Virus record (IMG/VR): IMGVR_UViG_3300046491_000455
Coordinates: 1-43,034 of that record
From: a virus
Reading direction: 5' to 3' (one strand)
Length of the DNA stretch: 43,034 nt
The notes beneath the pieces are model-generated. The model ran no database searches, was not told the DNA's origin, and saw only the letters and a list, made by a program, of their open reading frames with translations. Shown piece after piece: positions 28,595-39,457 of the stretch (the first letter of the stretch is position 1; each line of letters begins with the position of its first letter). The translations under genes and the position numbers were made by a program.

Positions 28595-30655
28595 ATGGCC
28601 GAGAAAATCAAATCCTACAAGGCCAGTTTCAACGGTGGCGAGCTGACCCCGGAATTCTTCGGCCAGATCGGCGACGCCAAATTCCAGACCGGGCTGGCGA
28701 CTTGCCGCAATTTCGTCATCAAGCCACAGGGGCCGATCGAGAACCGGGCCGGCCTGGCGTTCGTGCGTGAAGTGAAGGACTCGACCAAGGCGGTGCGCCT
28801 GCTGCCGTTCACCTACTCGACCACGCAGACCATGATTCTGGAGCTAGGCGCCAGCTACTTCCGTTTCCACACGCAGGGCGCCACCCTCCTGGACGGCGTC
28901 GATCCCTACGAGATCGCCAACCCTTACGCCGAGCTCGACCTGTTCGACATCCACACGACACAGTCGGGCGACGTGCTCACGCTGGTGCACCCGAACTATC
29001 CGTCGATGGAGCTGCGCCGGCTGGGCGCGATCAACTGGACGCTGGTGCCGCTCACCTTCGCGCCCGGCGTGCTGCCGCCGACCGGCATCACGGCGACCCC
29101 GGATTCCATGCGCGCGGGCGTCAACATGCAGTACGTGGTCACCACCCTGTCGGATGATGGCCTGACCCAGTCGGTGGCCAGCGCCGTGGCCAACTGCACC
29201 AATAACATCTTCGCGGTCGGCGCCTCCAACCTGATCGACTGGAGCGCACCGGCTGGCGCCACGGCTGGCGTCACCCAGTACATGGTCTTCAAGTACGTGG
29301 GCGGCACCTTCGGCTACATCGGGCGCACCAGCGACCTGCAGCTGACCGACGACAACATCGCCCCCGACATGTCGCTGACCCCGCCGCGCTACGACACCCT
29401 GGCGCAGGCGCCCGGCGACTATCCGAGCGCCACCAGCTACTACGAGCAGCGCCGGGTCTTCGGCGGCACCATCAACTCGCCGCAAAAAATCTGGATGACG
29501 CGGTCGGGCACCGAGTCGGACATGTCGTACTCGCTGCCGACCCGGGACGACGACCGCATCGCGTTCCGGATTGCCGCGCTCAAGGCCAACACGGTGCGCC
29601 ACCTGGTGCCGCTGTCCGACCTGATCGTGCTGACCAGTTCCACCGCGTTCCGGATCACGTCGGTGAACACCGATGCGCTGACCCCGACCTCGATCTCGGC
29701 CAAACCGCAGTCGCACGTCGGCGCCTCCAACCTGCAGCCGGTGATCATCGACAGCAATCTGGTCTACGCTGCCGACCGCGGTGGCCACCTGCGCGAGATG
29801 AGCTATTCACGCGACGCCAACGGCTACGCATCGGGCGACCTGTCGCTGCGGGCGATCCACCTGTTCGACGATTACGAGCTGGTCGACATGGCCTATGCGC
29901 AGGCGCCGATCCCGATCGTGTGGGCGGTCAGCTCGTCGGGCAAGCTGCTGGGCCTGACCTACGTGCCCGAGCAGCAGGTCGGCGGCTGGCACCAGCACGA
30001 CACCGACGGCACGTTCGAATCGTGTGCGGTAGTGGCCGAGGGCCGCGAGGACGTGCTGTATGTCGTGGTGCAGCGCCAGATCGACGGCGAGCAGAAACGC
30101 TACATCGAACGCCTGGCCAGTCGCCGCTTCGTGGATCCGGCCGACGGCTTCTTCGTCGACTGCGGCGCCACCTACCGCGGCGCGCCGGCCACCATCATCA
30201 GCGCGCTCGACTGGCTGGAGGGCAAAACGGTCAGCATCCTGGCCGACGGCGAGGTGCACCCGCAGCGCGTGGTCGCCGATGGCGCCGTCACGCTCGACAA
30301 CCCGGCCAGCATCGTGCACATCGGGCTGCCGATCACAGCCGACGCCAAGACGCTGCCGCTGGCGGCGCAGGTCGACGCCGGCTATGGCCAGGGCCGGGTC
30401 AAGAACGTGAACAAGGTATGGATGCGCGTGGTGCGCTCGAGCGGCGTGTTCGCCGGCCCGAGCGTCGATCGCCTGGTGCAATACAAGCAGCGCACCACCG
30501 AGCCGTTCGGCAGCCCGCCCGCGCTGCGCACCGACGAGATCGAGCTGGACGTGCGGCCGGACTGGGGCAACGACGCTTCCTTTATCGTTCGGCAATCTGA
30601 TCCGTTACCTATCACCATCACATCCATGACGATGGAAGTCGTCATCGCTAACTAG
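28595..30655 (+). CDS. Tail nozzle protein (T7 gp12 / tail tubular B-like)
   Basis: Forms the short tail tube end. The 686-residue protein starts MAEKIKSYKASFNGGELTPE, then FRNFVIKP-like TCRNFVIKPQGPIENRAGLA, a signature of podophage nozzle proteins, with a long beta-rich body. The ATG at 28595 follows the adaptor stop by one base; the frame is open upstream to 27872 but that part is Arg-rich shadow. It is followed by the internal virion genes, as in T7-like tails. Confidence 0.87.
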   Translation: MAEKIKSYKASFNGGELTPEFFGQIGDAKFQTGLATCRNFVIKPQGPIENRAGLAFVREVKDSTKAVRLLPFTYSTTQTMILELGASYFRFHTQGATLLDGVDPYEIANPYAELDLFDIHTTQSGDVLTLVHPNYPSMELRRLGAINWTLVPLTFAPGVLPPTGITATPDSMRAGVNMQYVVTTLSDDGLTQSVASAVANCTNNIFAVGASNLIDWSAPAGATAGVTQYMVFKYVGGTFGYIGRTSDLQLTDDNIAPDMSLTPPRYDTLAQAPGDYPSATSYYEQRRVFGGTINSPQKIWMTRSGTESDMSYSLPTRDDDRIAFRIAALKANTVRHLVPLSDLIVLTSSTAFRITSVNTDALTPTSISAKPQSHVGASNLQPVIIDSNLVYAADRGGHLREMSYSRDANGYASGDLSLRAIHLFDDYELVDMAYAQAPIPIVWAVSSSGKLLGLTYVPEQQVGGWHQHDTDGTFESCAVVAEGREDVLYVVVQRQIDGEQKRYIERLASRRFVDPADGFFVDCGATYRGAPATIISALDWLEGKTVSILADGEVHPQRVVADGAVTLDNPASIVHIGLPITADAKTLPLAAQVDAGYGQGRVKNVNKVWMRVVRSSGVFAGPSVDRLVQYKQRTTEPFGSPPALRTDEIELDVRPDWGNDASFIVRQSDPLPITITSMTMEVVIAN

Positions 30656-30665
30656 GGGAAACAAT

Positions 30666-31322
30666 ATGGGAATCAACGCAGGAACGACTGCGCGGTTCGG
30701 CGGCATGTTTGGGGCGGCACCTGCAGCTGGCGCTGCCGTTCCCGCGGCCCTGCCGGCGAGCGTGCCGACGGCGGCGCAGACGGCGCAAGCGGCGCAGGCC
30801 GCCCAAACCGCGCAGGCCTTTCAGGTCGGCGGTGCCGCCATCCAGGTGATCGGCGCCATTTCCAGCGCGATGAGTACGCGCCTGGCATTGCAGGGTGCGG
30901 CACAGATCGCCGAGATCAATGCGGGCGTGGCCGAGCGCGCAGCGCAGCAGGAGATGGCGCGCGGGCAGGAGCTGGTCGCCGCGGCCACCGAGCACGCCGG
31001 CCAGGTCAAGGGCGCGCAGCGCGCGGCGATGGCGGCCAACGGCATCGACCTGGGCGAAGGCAGCGCGGCCGAAGTCCTGACCAGCACCGACATGGTCAAG
31101 GAACACGACATGCAGACCATCCAGGCCAACGCGGTGCGCGCCGCCTGGGGCCACCGCATGAACGCCACCAGCCTGACCAACCAGGCGCGGGCCGACCGTG
31201 CCGGCGCCGATGCCACCAGCCCGCTGACCGCGGGCACGTCCTCGCTGTTGTCCAGCGCCGGCCAGATCGCCGGCAGCTGGTACTTGATGAACAAAAACGG
31301 CGTCGCGCCGAAGGGAACCTGA
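30666..31322 (+). CDS. Internal virion protein (T7 gp14-like)
   Basis: A 218-residue, Ala-rich helical protein. The N-terminus holds AAQTAQAAQAAQTAQAFQVG, then a hydrophobic helix (AIQVIGAISSAM). The core EMARGQELVAAATEHAGQVK with AAMAANGIDLGEGSAAEVLT is typical of gp14-like core proteins that enter the host envelope at ejection. It is the first of three ejection-type genes. AGGGGAA precedes the ATG. Confidence 0.8.
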   Translation: MGINAGTTARFGGMFGAAPAAGAAVPAALPASVPTAAQTAQAAQAAQTAQAFQVGGAAIQVIGAISSAMSTRLALQGAAQIAEINAGVAERAAQQEMARGQELVAAATEHAGQVKGAQRAAMAANGIDLGEGSAAEVLTSTDMVKEHDMQTIQANAVRAAWGHRMNATSLTNQARADRAGADATSPLTAGTSSLLSSAGQIAGSWYLMNKNGVAPKGT

Positions 31323-31325
31323 TCC

Positions 31326-33494
31326 ATGCCAACCGTCCCAACCTACGGTGGCGCGCAAGTCGCGCCCACCAGCGCCAACGGCGCCGGCTTCGCCACTCCC
31401 CAGCAGCAGAACGCCACGCCCGGCCAGCTGATGAACCTGGGCGACGGCATGGCACGCGCCGGCAATGCCGCGGCGAACATCGCGGTCGACCTGCAGCAGC
31501 AGGTCAACCAGGTGCGCGTCGATGACGGCCTGAACAAGATCCGGCAGCAGGCGCTGGACCTGACCTATAACCCGGACACCGGCTACAAGACGCTTCGCGG
31601 CGACGCGGCTCTGACCCGCCCGGACGGCAAGCCGCTGGCCGAGGAATACGGCAGCAAGCTGCAGACCGCCATTTCCGACACGGCGGCCAAGCTGGGCAAC
31701 GATGCGCAGCGCGCCGCCTTCGCGCACAGCGCCAACGGGCTGATGCGGCAGTTTCAGTCGGGCCTGGAAGAGCACACGCTGGCCGAGTACAAGGCCTATT
31801 CGCTGTCGACCCAGGAGGGCACGATCAAGCTGGGCGTGGACGAGGCGCGCCGTAACTGGCAAGACCCGGACAAGATCCGCAGTTCGCTCGACTCGGTCAA
31901 GGCAGCGGTGGCCAAGACTGGCCAGCTGTCCGGATGGTCGGGCAGCGACACCACCGCCCGCATGCGAGAAGTCACCAGCTCTGTGCACAGCGGCGTGATC
32001 GAAACCGCGCTCGCCGAGAACAACCCGGAATACGCACTGGGCTACATCGACCAGTACAAGGGCGAGATGACGGCCGGCGACCTGCTCAAGGTGCGCGGCG
32101 CGATCAACAAGGACGTCTACCAGCGCCTGGCCGACGGCATCGCCACCAACGTCGTCGGCGCAGCGCGCGCGCAGGCCCAGCCCGGCGACATGGGGCGCAT
32201 GGTGGCCATCACTATCGGCAGCGAAAGCGGCGGCGACCCGAACGCAGTGGGCCGCAACATCCCGGGCCAGGGCACTGCCAAGGGCGACATGCAGGTGATG
32301 GACGCCACCAACATTGACCCGGGCTTCGGTGTCGAGCCAGCCAAGGACGGCAGCAAGGAAGAGCGCACGCGCGTGGGCCGCGACTACTTGCAGGCGCTGG
32401 TCAAGCACTACGCGGGAGATCCGGGCAAGGCCTGGGGCGCCTACAACTGGGGGCCGGGCAAGGTCGACGCGGCGATCAAGGAACACGGCAGCGGCTGGCT
32501 GGCGCACGCCCCGGAGGAAACGCAGACCTATGTGGCCAAGAACCTGGCCGCGCTGGGCGCCGGTGGCGGCGTCGTCAAGCCGACCCTGCAGCAGATCCAC
32601 GACACCGTGCGCGAGCAGGTCACGGCCCGCTTCGGCGCCACCCCGCCGGCCGGCGTGATGAAGCTGGCGATGGCCACCGCCACCCAGCAGTTCGAAGACA
32701 ACGCCAAGGCGATCAAGGCCGACGAGGAAGCGCGCACCACTGCCGCCATGCAGGCGCTGCGGGAGAACGGTGGCAAGTTCTCGCAACTGCCGTATGCGGT
32801 GCGCGCGAACATCCCGGCCGACAAGGTCGACCAGGTGCTGAACTATGGCCAGAAGGTGGCCAAGGGCGACGACATCACCAACCCGGCCGTCTACCAGAAG
32901 CTGAGCGACCCGGGCACCTTGCGCCACCTGTCCGACGACCAGTTCTTCCAGCTGCGCGCCGAACTGTCTGACGCCGATTTCAAGCACTTCTCGGCACAGC
33001 GCGCCGCGGCCCTGGACAAGAGCACCAACAAGGTCGAAGAGATCAACATGTCGGCGATGAACGCGACCCTGCGCGACCGTTTCCAGACGCTCGGCATCGA
33101 CCCGACCCCGAAGGATGGCAGCGACGAAGCCGGCCGCGTGGGCGCGATCAAGAAGTTCGTCACCGACAGCATGCTGGCGCAGCAGAAGATCAGCGGCAAG
33201 CAGATGAGCGATGCTGACGTCGAAAAGCACATCGACGGCCTGTTCGCAAAGTCGGTCAGCTTCCGCAGTTCGTTCCTGGGCATGGACACCGGCAAGACCA
33301 GCCAGCGCATGCTGACGATGAAAGCGAGCGACATTCCGGACGACACTCGCAACGCCCTGCTGCGCGACTTCACGGCGGCCGGCATCTCGGCGCCGAAGGA
33401 TGCCGATTTGCTAGGCGCCTACTTCCGACTCAAGCAAATCCCACAAAAACCACGCCTCGGCCAGATCGCCAGCGGAAAGGTCACCTACAAATGA
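31326..33494 (+). CDS. Internal virion protein with lytic transglycosylase domain
   Basis: A 722-residue ejection protein. Residues about 285-405 form a lysozyme-like transglycosylase domain: MVAITIGSESGGDPNAVGRN carries the catalytic Glu300 (SE-SGG), followed by GTAKGDMQVM and WGAYNWGPGK. This would open peptidoglycan so that DNA can pass. The flanking parts are long and helical. It corresponds to the gp15/gp16 function in T7-like phages, with the transglycosylase in the middle rather than at an end. Its stop overlaps the next start as ATGA. Confidence 0.88.
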   Translation: MPTVPTYGGAQVAPTSANGAGFATPQQQNATPGQLMNLGDGMARAGNAAANIAVDLQQQVNQVRVDDGLNKIRQQALDLTYNPDTGYKTLRGDAALTRPDGKPLAEEYGSKLQTAISDTAAKLGNDAQRAAFAHSANGLMRQFQSGLEEHTLAEYKAYSLSTQEGTIKLGVDEARRNWQDPDKIRSSLDSVKAAVAKTGQLSGWSGSDTTARMREVTSSVHSGVIETALAENNPEYALGYIDQYKGEMTAGDLLKVRGAINKDVYQRLADGIATNVVGAARAQAQPGDMGRMVAITIGSESGGDPNAVGRNIPGQGTAKGDMQVMDATNIDPGFGVEPAKDGSKEERTRVGRDYLQALVKHYAGDPGKAWGAYNWGPGKVDAAIKEHGSGWLAHAPEETQTYVAKNLAALGAGGGVVKPTLQQIHDTVREQVTARFGATPPAGVMKLAMATATQQFEDNAKAIKADEEARTTAAMQALRENGGKFSQLPYAVRANIPADKVDQVLNYGQKVAKGDDITNPAVYQKLSDPGTLRHLSDDQFFQLRAELSDADFKHFSAQRAAALDKSTNKVEEINMSAMNATLRDRFQTLGIDPTPKDGSDEAGRVGAIKKFVTDSMLAQQKISGKQMSDADVEKHIDGLFAKSVSFRSSFLGMDTGKTSQRMLTMKASDIPDDTRNALLRDFTAAGISAPKDADLLGAYFRLKQIPQKPRLGQIASGKVTYK

Positions 33495-36400
33495 GCGACT
33501 ACAACGACAACGAAGACACCGCGGGCGCCGTCGCCGCATACCTGAACCCGGGGCAGGGCCAGCCGGCGCAGGCAGCAAAGGCAGCCATGACGGTGGCCGC
33601 CGGCAGCAATCCCGATTTGGAGGCCGAGTTGCGCCGCGTCGCTGAGCGCACCGGCGTGCCGCTCGATGCGGCGCGCGCCTATCCGGACGAGGTCAAGCAA
33701 CAGGCCGCGCTGCAGGCCCACGACTTCGACGCGCTGGCGCGCCAGTTCCCCAGCACGACCCGCTTTCTGGCCGACCCCGACAACGCGCGCATCGCGCACG
33801 ACGACGTGGCCAACCTGTCGAACACCGAGGCTGCCATCAGGGCGCTGCCAGCGCCATCCAAGCCGGCGCCGTCGTTCGGCGCGCAAGCCCTGGACTTCGC
33901 AGCTGAGAACCTGAAATCGCTGGTCAGCGCGCCCGGGTCGACCAGCGCTGGGACTGAATTTGGCAAGGGCTTGGCGGGTTCCTTCAACAAGGCGGCCGGC
34001 TCGGTCAACCTGGTGCTGGGTGCTTTCCCGACGCTGTACGACAAGGCGGCCAGCCTAATCACCGGCAAGAACACGACCAGCGCAAGCGATTACTGGTTCC
34101 GGAATATGGTCGACCCGCGCTTGGGCACACAATCGAAATACGAGGCGCCGAAGGACGCGCCGTTTGTTGCGAAGGCTGGCAACACCGCCGGCAACCTGTT
34201 GGGCGTGCTGGCGCAGATCGTCGGTACCGGGGGCGGCGGGGAACTGGCGCCGGCGGCCGACACCGTCGCCGGAATCGTCGGGCAGACCGCGGCGCACGGC
34301 GCCAAGTCGATGGCCTTCCCTGCGATCGCCGATTCGGTCGCGATGGGCAACAACGTCTACCAGCAGACCGGCGACATCAACGCCGCCATGCGCGCCGCAC
34401 AGGCGCAATACCTGTCCACCACCATGGCCGGCATCGTTCCGCTGGGCGTACCGGGCGGGCTGGCCGCGCGCTCCGCCACCGGATTCCTGTCCGGTGCCAT
34501 CGTAAGTGAGTCAAGCCGGGCAACCATGAACATGGTGCTGCCGACTTCAATGGCGCAACCTTTCGACCTGGAGCAAACTATGCTGTCGGGCCTGGCCGGC
34601 GCCGGGCTGGGCATGGCGATGGGCCCGCGCGCTGAGCCGGGCTATCACGACGCGCTGCGCCGGACCTACGCGGATGCCGCGCGCGCCGACCGCGCCGAGC
34701 AGGGAATGCAGGCGCTGGCCGCGCTGGGCGAGGTGGCAACGTCGAGCAAGACACGCGAGCGCGACCCCGCCGCCTTCCGCCAGTTGGTGCAGGACATGAC
34801 GGAGAATGGCCAACTGCAGGACGTCTACGTGTCGGCCAAGGACTTGGGCGAGGTGCTGAACCAGTCCGGAGTGACGCCGGCGCAACTGGCTGCCGCCCTG
34901 CCCGACCTCGCCGCCCAGCTGCACGAAGCGACGATGACGAACGGCGACGTGCGCATCCCGGTCGAGGACTACGCCACCCACATCGCCGGCGGCCCGGTCG
35001 ACGCCGCGCTGCTGCCGCATCTGAAGACCGACGCCGAAGGCATGACGTTCAAGGAGGCGCAGGACCACTTCGCCGGCCAGCAGGACGCCATGCACGCGAC
35101 CGCCGAGCAGCTGGGCGCAGAGCAGGCCAAGATCGACACCAAGGCGGCGGACAGCCAGGGCGTGCACGATGACATCCTGGCGCAGCTGAACCGGTTGGGG
35201 CGCTTCAACCCGGAGACGAACAAGTCGTATGCCGCGCTGATGCGCGCCTTCTTCGAGACGCAGGGCGAGCGCCACGGCTTGAGCGCGCGCGAGGTGTACG
35301 ACCGGTCCGGCCTGAGCATCAAGGGCCAGCCCATCATCGACGGCCTGGACAAGGTCGACCGCGGCGCCTACGACCCGAAGACCGCGACGCTGGCGCTGCT
35401 GAAGGCCGCCGACCTGTCCACCTTCCTGCACGAGTCGGGGCACTTCTTCCTGGAGGCGGCCACCACCCTGGCGGCCCGGCCGGAAGCCACCGACTCCATG
35501 CGCACAGACTCCCTGGCGCTGCTGTCTCACCTGGGCGTCGAGACCCCCGAAGGCGTGGCGCCGCTCGACCACTGGGCAGGCCTGAGCGTGGACGAGAAGC
35601 GTGCCGCCCATGAGCAGTTCGCGGTCGGCTTCGAAAAGTACCTGATGGAAGGCCGCGCGCCGACGATCGAGCTGCAGTCGCTCTTCTCGCGCTTCCGCTC
35701 CTGGCTGGTCAACATCTACAAGTCCCTGGCCAAGCTCGACGTGAAACTGTCGCCGGAGGTGCGCGGCATCATGGATCGCATGCTGGCGTCCGACGAAGCA
35801 ATTCGCGAGGCCGAGCAGACCCGCAAGTATAAGCTGCTGTTCGACTCCCCGGAATCGGCCGAAACCTCGCGCGAGCTGTTCGGCAAGTATGAAGCCCTCG
35901 GCACCCGTGCCACCGACGAGGCGATCGCCGACATGACCGGCCGCAGCATGCGCGACCTGCAGTGGGCCAGCAATGCCAAGGCCAAGGCTATCAGGGCACT
36001 GCAGAAGGAAGCGGCCGGCAAGCGCGCCGTGATCCGCGACCAGGTCGAGCAGGAGATCAACCAGCAACCCGTGTTCGAGGCGGCCGAATTCATCCGGACG
36101 AACACCGGCGACGTCGAGCACAAGGAAGCGCTGGCGGCCTGGACGGAACTCCGCGACGCTGAGGCGGCAGCGGTCAAGGCTGATACGAAGGACAAGGACG
36201 AGCGCGCCGCGCGCATGGCCGACTGGAACGAGGCGAACCCCAAGCCGGAACGCGCGCCGACCCCTGCCGAACAGTGGACCGCGGCGCAGGATACCAAGCG
36301 CGTCGAGCTGACCCAGCAGGTCAAGGACGAGTACCTGGCCAAGCCGGAAGCGGAGGGCGCCAAGGGCCTGAAGAAGGGGCAGTACCTGGCCAAAAACAAG

Positions 36401-39400
36401 CGCGCGATCGACAACGAGGTAGAGCGCCGGCTGATCGAACTGGCGAAGGACAAACCGAAGCCGGCTGGCGACGGGCCCCTGCCCAAGGAATTCGTCGCCG
36501 AGATGTTCGGCTTCCCCGACGAAAAGACCATGATGGATGCCATCAAGGCCGCCGGCAACAAGAAGGCCGCGATCGAATCGATCACCGACCAGCGCATGCT
36601 CGAGCAGCACGGCGAACTCACGGACGCGGCCCACATCGAGCAGGCGGCGCACGAGGCGGTCCACAACGAGACGCGCGCGCGCTTCATGGCCACCGGCCTC
36701 AAAATCTTGTCGAAGTCGCCGATCCCAGCGCGCCAGCTGGTGAAGGCCGCGCGCGAGGCGGCCGAAGCGTCGATCGCGGCGAAGCGCATGCGCGACCTGC
36801 GCCCGGCGCAGTACCTGGCGGCCGAGGCGCGCAGCAATGCCGAAGCCGTGAAGCTGGCGCCGAAAGATCCGGCCGGCGCCGTGCAGGCCCAGCGCGCTGC
36901 CCTGCTGAACAACCAGCTGTTCCGCGCGGCCGACACCGCCGTGCGTGACACCCAGAAGAGCCTGCGCTACCTGGCGCGCTTCAACCGGGACAGCGTGCGC
37001 GCCAAGATCGACGTGGAATACCGCGACCAGATCGACGCGCTGCTGGACCGCCACGACCTGCGCCAGAGCGTGTCCGGCACTGCGCTGGACAAGCGCGAGG
37101 CCCTGCTGTCGTTCGTGGAGCGCATGGCCGCCGCCGGCTTCGAGCCGCGGGTGCCGGAAGGCCTGCTGAACGAGGCGCGGCGCACCCACTACAAGGACAT
37201 GACGGTCGAGGAATTCAACGGACTGGTCGACGCGGTGAAGTCGATCGACCACCTGGGGCGCCTGAAGACCGAGCTGCTGGACGGGAGGGAGAAGCGCGAG
37301 ATCGAGGCGCTGGCCACGGAAGCGGCCAACACGATGGCCGAACTGAAGCAGCGCGGGCCGGAAAGCAACCGCGGCCTGAGCCGCATCGGCGCCGCTTGGC
37401 TCGGCGCGAAGTCGGCCGGACGCAGCCTGCAGGCCTCGCTGCTGAAGATGGAGCAGATGATGGACTGGTTGGACAACCGCAACCCGAACGGCGTGCTCAA
37501 CCGTGTGGTGTTCCGCCGGATCGCCGACGCCGGCGTGAAGGAAGCCGACCTCCAGGCGAAGGTAAAGGCCGGCATCGATGAGCTGATGCACGCGCACCTC
37601 GAGGACGTCACCAAGGACGGCGGCAAGATTTACGTCGCCGACAACCTGATCGACTCGCAGACCGGGCAGCCGCAGCGCTTCACCAAGAAGGAGATGCTGG
37701 CATTGGCTGGCAACATGGGCAACGACTCGAACCTGTCGAAGCTGGCCGCCGGCGAGAAGTGGGACCAGCAGCACGTGTGGAATTTCCTACACGAGAACAT
37801 GAGCAAGGCCGACTGGGATTTCGTCGCTGGCCTGGGCCGCACGCTCGAATCGCTGTGGCCGGAAAAGCTGGCCATGTCGCGCCGGCTGGGCAACAGCAAT
37901 CCCGAAAAGATTGCGCCGCGCCCATTCGACACTCCGCACGGACGCTATGACGGCTGGTACTGGCCGATGATCTACGACCCGGCGCGCGCGCAGGATGTAG
38001 CCGAGCGCGGCGCGCGCAGCGGCGACTCGCTGTTCGAAAACGTCTACTCCCGCGCCAACACCGACACCGGCCGCACGAATACCCGCAGCGAGAACTACGC
38101 GCGCCCGCTGTTGCTGTCGCTCGACGTGATCCCGCGCGTGATCAAGGACGAGATCCACGACATCGCCTATCGGGAGGCGGTGATGGACGCGGACCGCTTC
38201 CTCAGTAACGGCAAGGTGCGGGACGGCATTGTCGCGGCGCTGTCCCAGCAACACTACGACCAGCTGCGACCGTGGCTGCAGTCGATCGCCAACGACCGCA
38301 AGGTCGACATGCAAGCGCTGAAATGGTTTGACCAGGTGGCGCACGGTGCACGCACGCGAGCCACGATCGTAGGCCTGGGATACCGGCTTTCCACCATGCT
38401 GGTTCACGGCAGTTCGGCCGCAATGGAGTCGATCGCGGAGGTGGGCCCTGTGTGGATGTCGAAGGGGGTCGCCGATTTCGCCAACCCGATGCAGTGGGCC
38501 GCGAACAAGGATTTCATCTTCGAGCGCTCGGGCGAGATGCGCAACCGCATGAACGAGGTCGACCGGGACGTCCGCGAGCACCTGCGCGAGATCGACCTGC
38601 GCCTGATGGACACCACTACCGGCGTGGTCGCGCGCGGCGCCGACTTGATGAAGGCGCATGCCTACCAGGGCATCGCGATGCTGGACATGGCCAGCGCGTT
38701 GCCGACCTGGATGGCGGCATACCACAAGGGCATGGCACCGGAGGCACAGGGTGGCAAGGGTCTATCCGAGCAGGACGCGATCTACTTCGCCGACAAGACG
38801 GTGCGTAACGCCCACGGCGGCACCGGCGTGAAGGATATGGCGGCAGTACAGCGCGGCCCGGAATTCATGAAGTTGTTCACGATGTTCTACACGTTCTGGA
38901 ACCACAACGTGAACCGCCTTATGGACACGGCGCGCATGGCCGGCGAGCTACCGGCGACCTACCGCAGTGGCGAAATGGCGAAGTTTCGCGGCGACCTGGG
39001 CAACGTCATCATGCGCACGCTGATCTACACCATCGGCGTGCAAGCCATGCACGGCATCTTCCACCCGAAGCAGGACGAGGACGGCGACACCCATTGGGCA
39101 GCCTGGGCGGCGAAGGAATTCACCGCGGCGGCGTTCGCCGGCATCCCGATCCTGCGCGACCTGTCGGCCCACTACCTGACGGGCAAGGACTACAGCGCTA
39201 CGCCGGCGGCCTCGATGGTCGATGCGGTCGGGCGCAGCGGCCAGGACGCGGCCAATGCGATGGCCGGGCAGGAGGTGTCGGAGAAGTGGGTCAAGCACAC
39301 CGTCACGACCGCAGGTTACGTGTTCGGCCTGCCGACCGGGCAGGCGGCCAGCGCCGTCCAGTTCCTGTGGGACGTGGAGCAGGGCAAGGCGCACCCCGAG

Positions 39401-39454
39401 GGTGTGGCCGACTGGTGGCGTGGCGTCATGCATGGAGACATGAACAAGAAGTAG
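33491..39454 (+). CDS. 1987-residue internal virion/polyvalent protein with HESGH motif
   Basis: The largest gene, about 6 kb. A giant ejection-type protein like the large C-terminal core proteins of podophages or polyvalent proteins. Visible parts: a Gly/Ala-rich region with hydrophobic helices (about 120-350), a metalloprotease-like FLHESGHFFLEA (H647-E648-x2-H651), a long charged coiled-coil stretch (about 770-1330), and a C-terminal region rich in Trp and Tyr (GRYDGWYWPMIYDPARAQDV; FMKLFTMFYTFWNHNVNRLM) with possible membrane-active segments. The HExxH has a hydrophobic context as in zincins, but the third ligand is not identified. It starts within the transglycosylase stop (ATGA). The function of each part is inferred. 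Confidence 0.82.
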   Translation: MSDYNDNEDTAGAVAAYLNPGQGQPAQAAKAAMTVAAGSNPDLEAELRRVAERTGVPLDAARAYPDEVKQQAALQAHDFDALARQFPSTTRFLADPDNARIAHDDVANLSNTEAAIRALPAPSKPAPSFGAQALDFAAENLKSLVSAPGSTSAGTEFGKGLAGSFNKAAGSVNLVLGAFPTLYDKAASLITGKNTTSASDYWFRNMVDPRLGTQSKYEAPKDAPFVAKAGNTAGNLLGVLAQIVGTGGGGELAPAADTVAGIVGQTAAHGAKSMAFPAIADSVAMGNNVYQQTGDINAAMRAAQAQYLSTTMAGIVPLGVPGGLAARSATGFLSGAIVSESSRATMNMVLPTSMAQPFDLEQTMLSGLAGAGLGMAMGPRAEPGYHDALRRTYADAARADRAEQGMQALAALGEVATSSKTRERDPAAFRQLVQDMTENGQLQDVYVSAKDLGEVLNQSGVTPAQLAAALPDLAAQLHEATMTNGDVRIPVEDYATHIAGGPVDAALLPHLKTDAEGMTFKEAQDHFAGQQDAMHATAEQLGAEQAKIDTKAADSQGVHDDILAQLNRLGRFNPETNKSYAALMRAFFETQGERHGLSAREVYDRSGLSIKGQPIIDGLDKVDRGAYDPKTATLALLKAADLSTFLHESGHFFLEAATTLAARPEATDSMRTDSLALLSHLGVETPEGVAPLDHWAGLSVDEKRAAHEQFAVGFEKYLMEGRAPTIELQSLFSRFRSWLVNIYKSLAKLDVKLSPEVRGIMDRMLASDEAIREAEQTRKYKLLFDSPESAETSRELFGKYEALGTRATDEAIADMTGRSMRDLQWASNAKAKAIRALQKEAAGKRAVIRDQVEQEINQQPVFEAAEFIRTNTGDVEHKEALAAWTELRDAEAAAVKADTKDKDERAARMADWNEANPKPERAPTPAEQWTAAQDTKRVELTQQVKDEYLAKPEAEGAKGLKKGQYLAKNKRAIDNEVERRLIELAKDKPKPAGDGPLPKEFVAEMFGFPDEKTMMDAIKAAGNKKAAIESITDQRMLEQHGELTDAAHIEQAAHEAVHNETRARFMATGLKILSKSPIPARQLVKAAREAAEASIAAKRMRDLRPAQYLAAEARSNAEAVKLAPKDPAGAVQAQRAALLNNQLFRAADTAVRDTQKSLRYLARFNRDSVRAKIDVEYRDQIDALLDRHDLRQSVSGTALDKREALLSFVERMAAAGFEPRVPEGLLNEARRTHYKDMTVEEFNGLVDAVKSIDHLGRLKTELLDGREKREIEALATEAANTMAELKQRGPESNRGLSRIGAAWLGAKSAGRSLQASLLKMEQMMDWLDNRNPNGVLNRVVFRRIADAGVKEADLQAKVKAGIDELMHAHLEDVTKDGGKIYVADNLIDSQTGQPQRFTKKEMLALAGNMGNDSNLSKLAAGEKWDQQHVWNFLHENMSKADWDFVAGLGRTLESLWPEKLAMSRRLGNSNPEKIAPRPFDTPHGRYDGWYWPMIYDPARAQDVAERGARSGDSLFENVYSRANTDTGRTNTRSENYARPLLLSLDVIPRVIKDEIHDIAYREAVMDADRFLSNGKVRDGIVAALSQQHYDQLRPWLQSIANDRKVDMQALKWFDQVAHGARTRATIVGLGYRLSTMLVHGSSAAMESIAEVGPVWMSKGVADFANPMQWAANKDFIFERSGEMRNRMNEVDRDVREHLREIDLRLMDTTTGVVARGADLMKAHAYQGIAMLDMASALPTWMAAYHKGMAPEAQGGKGLSEQDAIYFADKTVRNAHGGTGVKDMAAVQRGPEFMKLFTMFYTFWNHNVNRLMDTARMAGELPATYRSGEMAKFRGDLGNVIMRTLIYTIGVQAMHGIFHPKQDEDGDTHWAAWAAKEFTAAAFAGIPILRDLSAHYLTGKDYSATPAASMVDAVGRSGQDAANAMAGQEVSEKWVKHTVTTAGYVFGLPTGQAASAVQFLWDVEQGKAHPEGVADWWRGVMHGDMNKK

Positions 39455-39457
39455 CCC

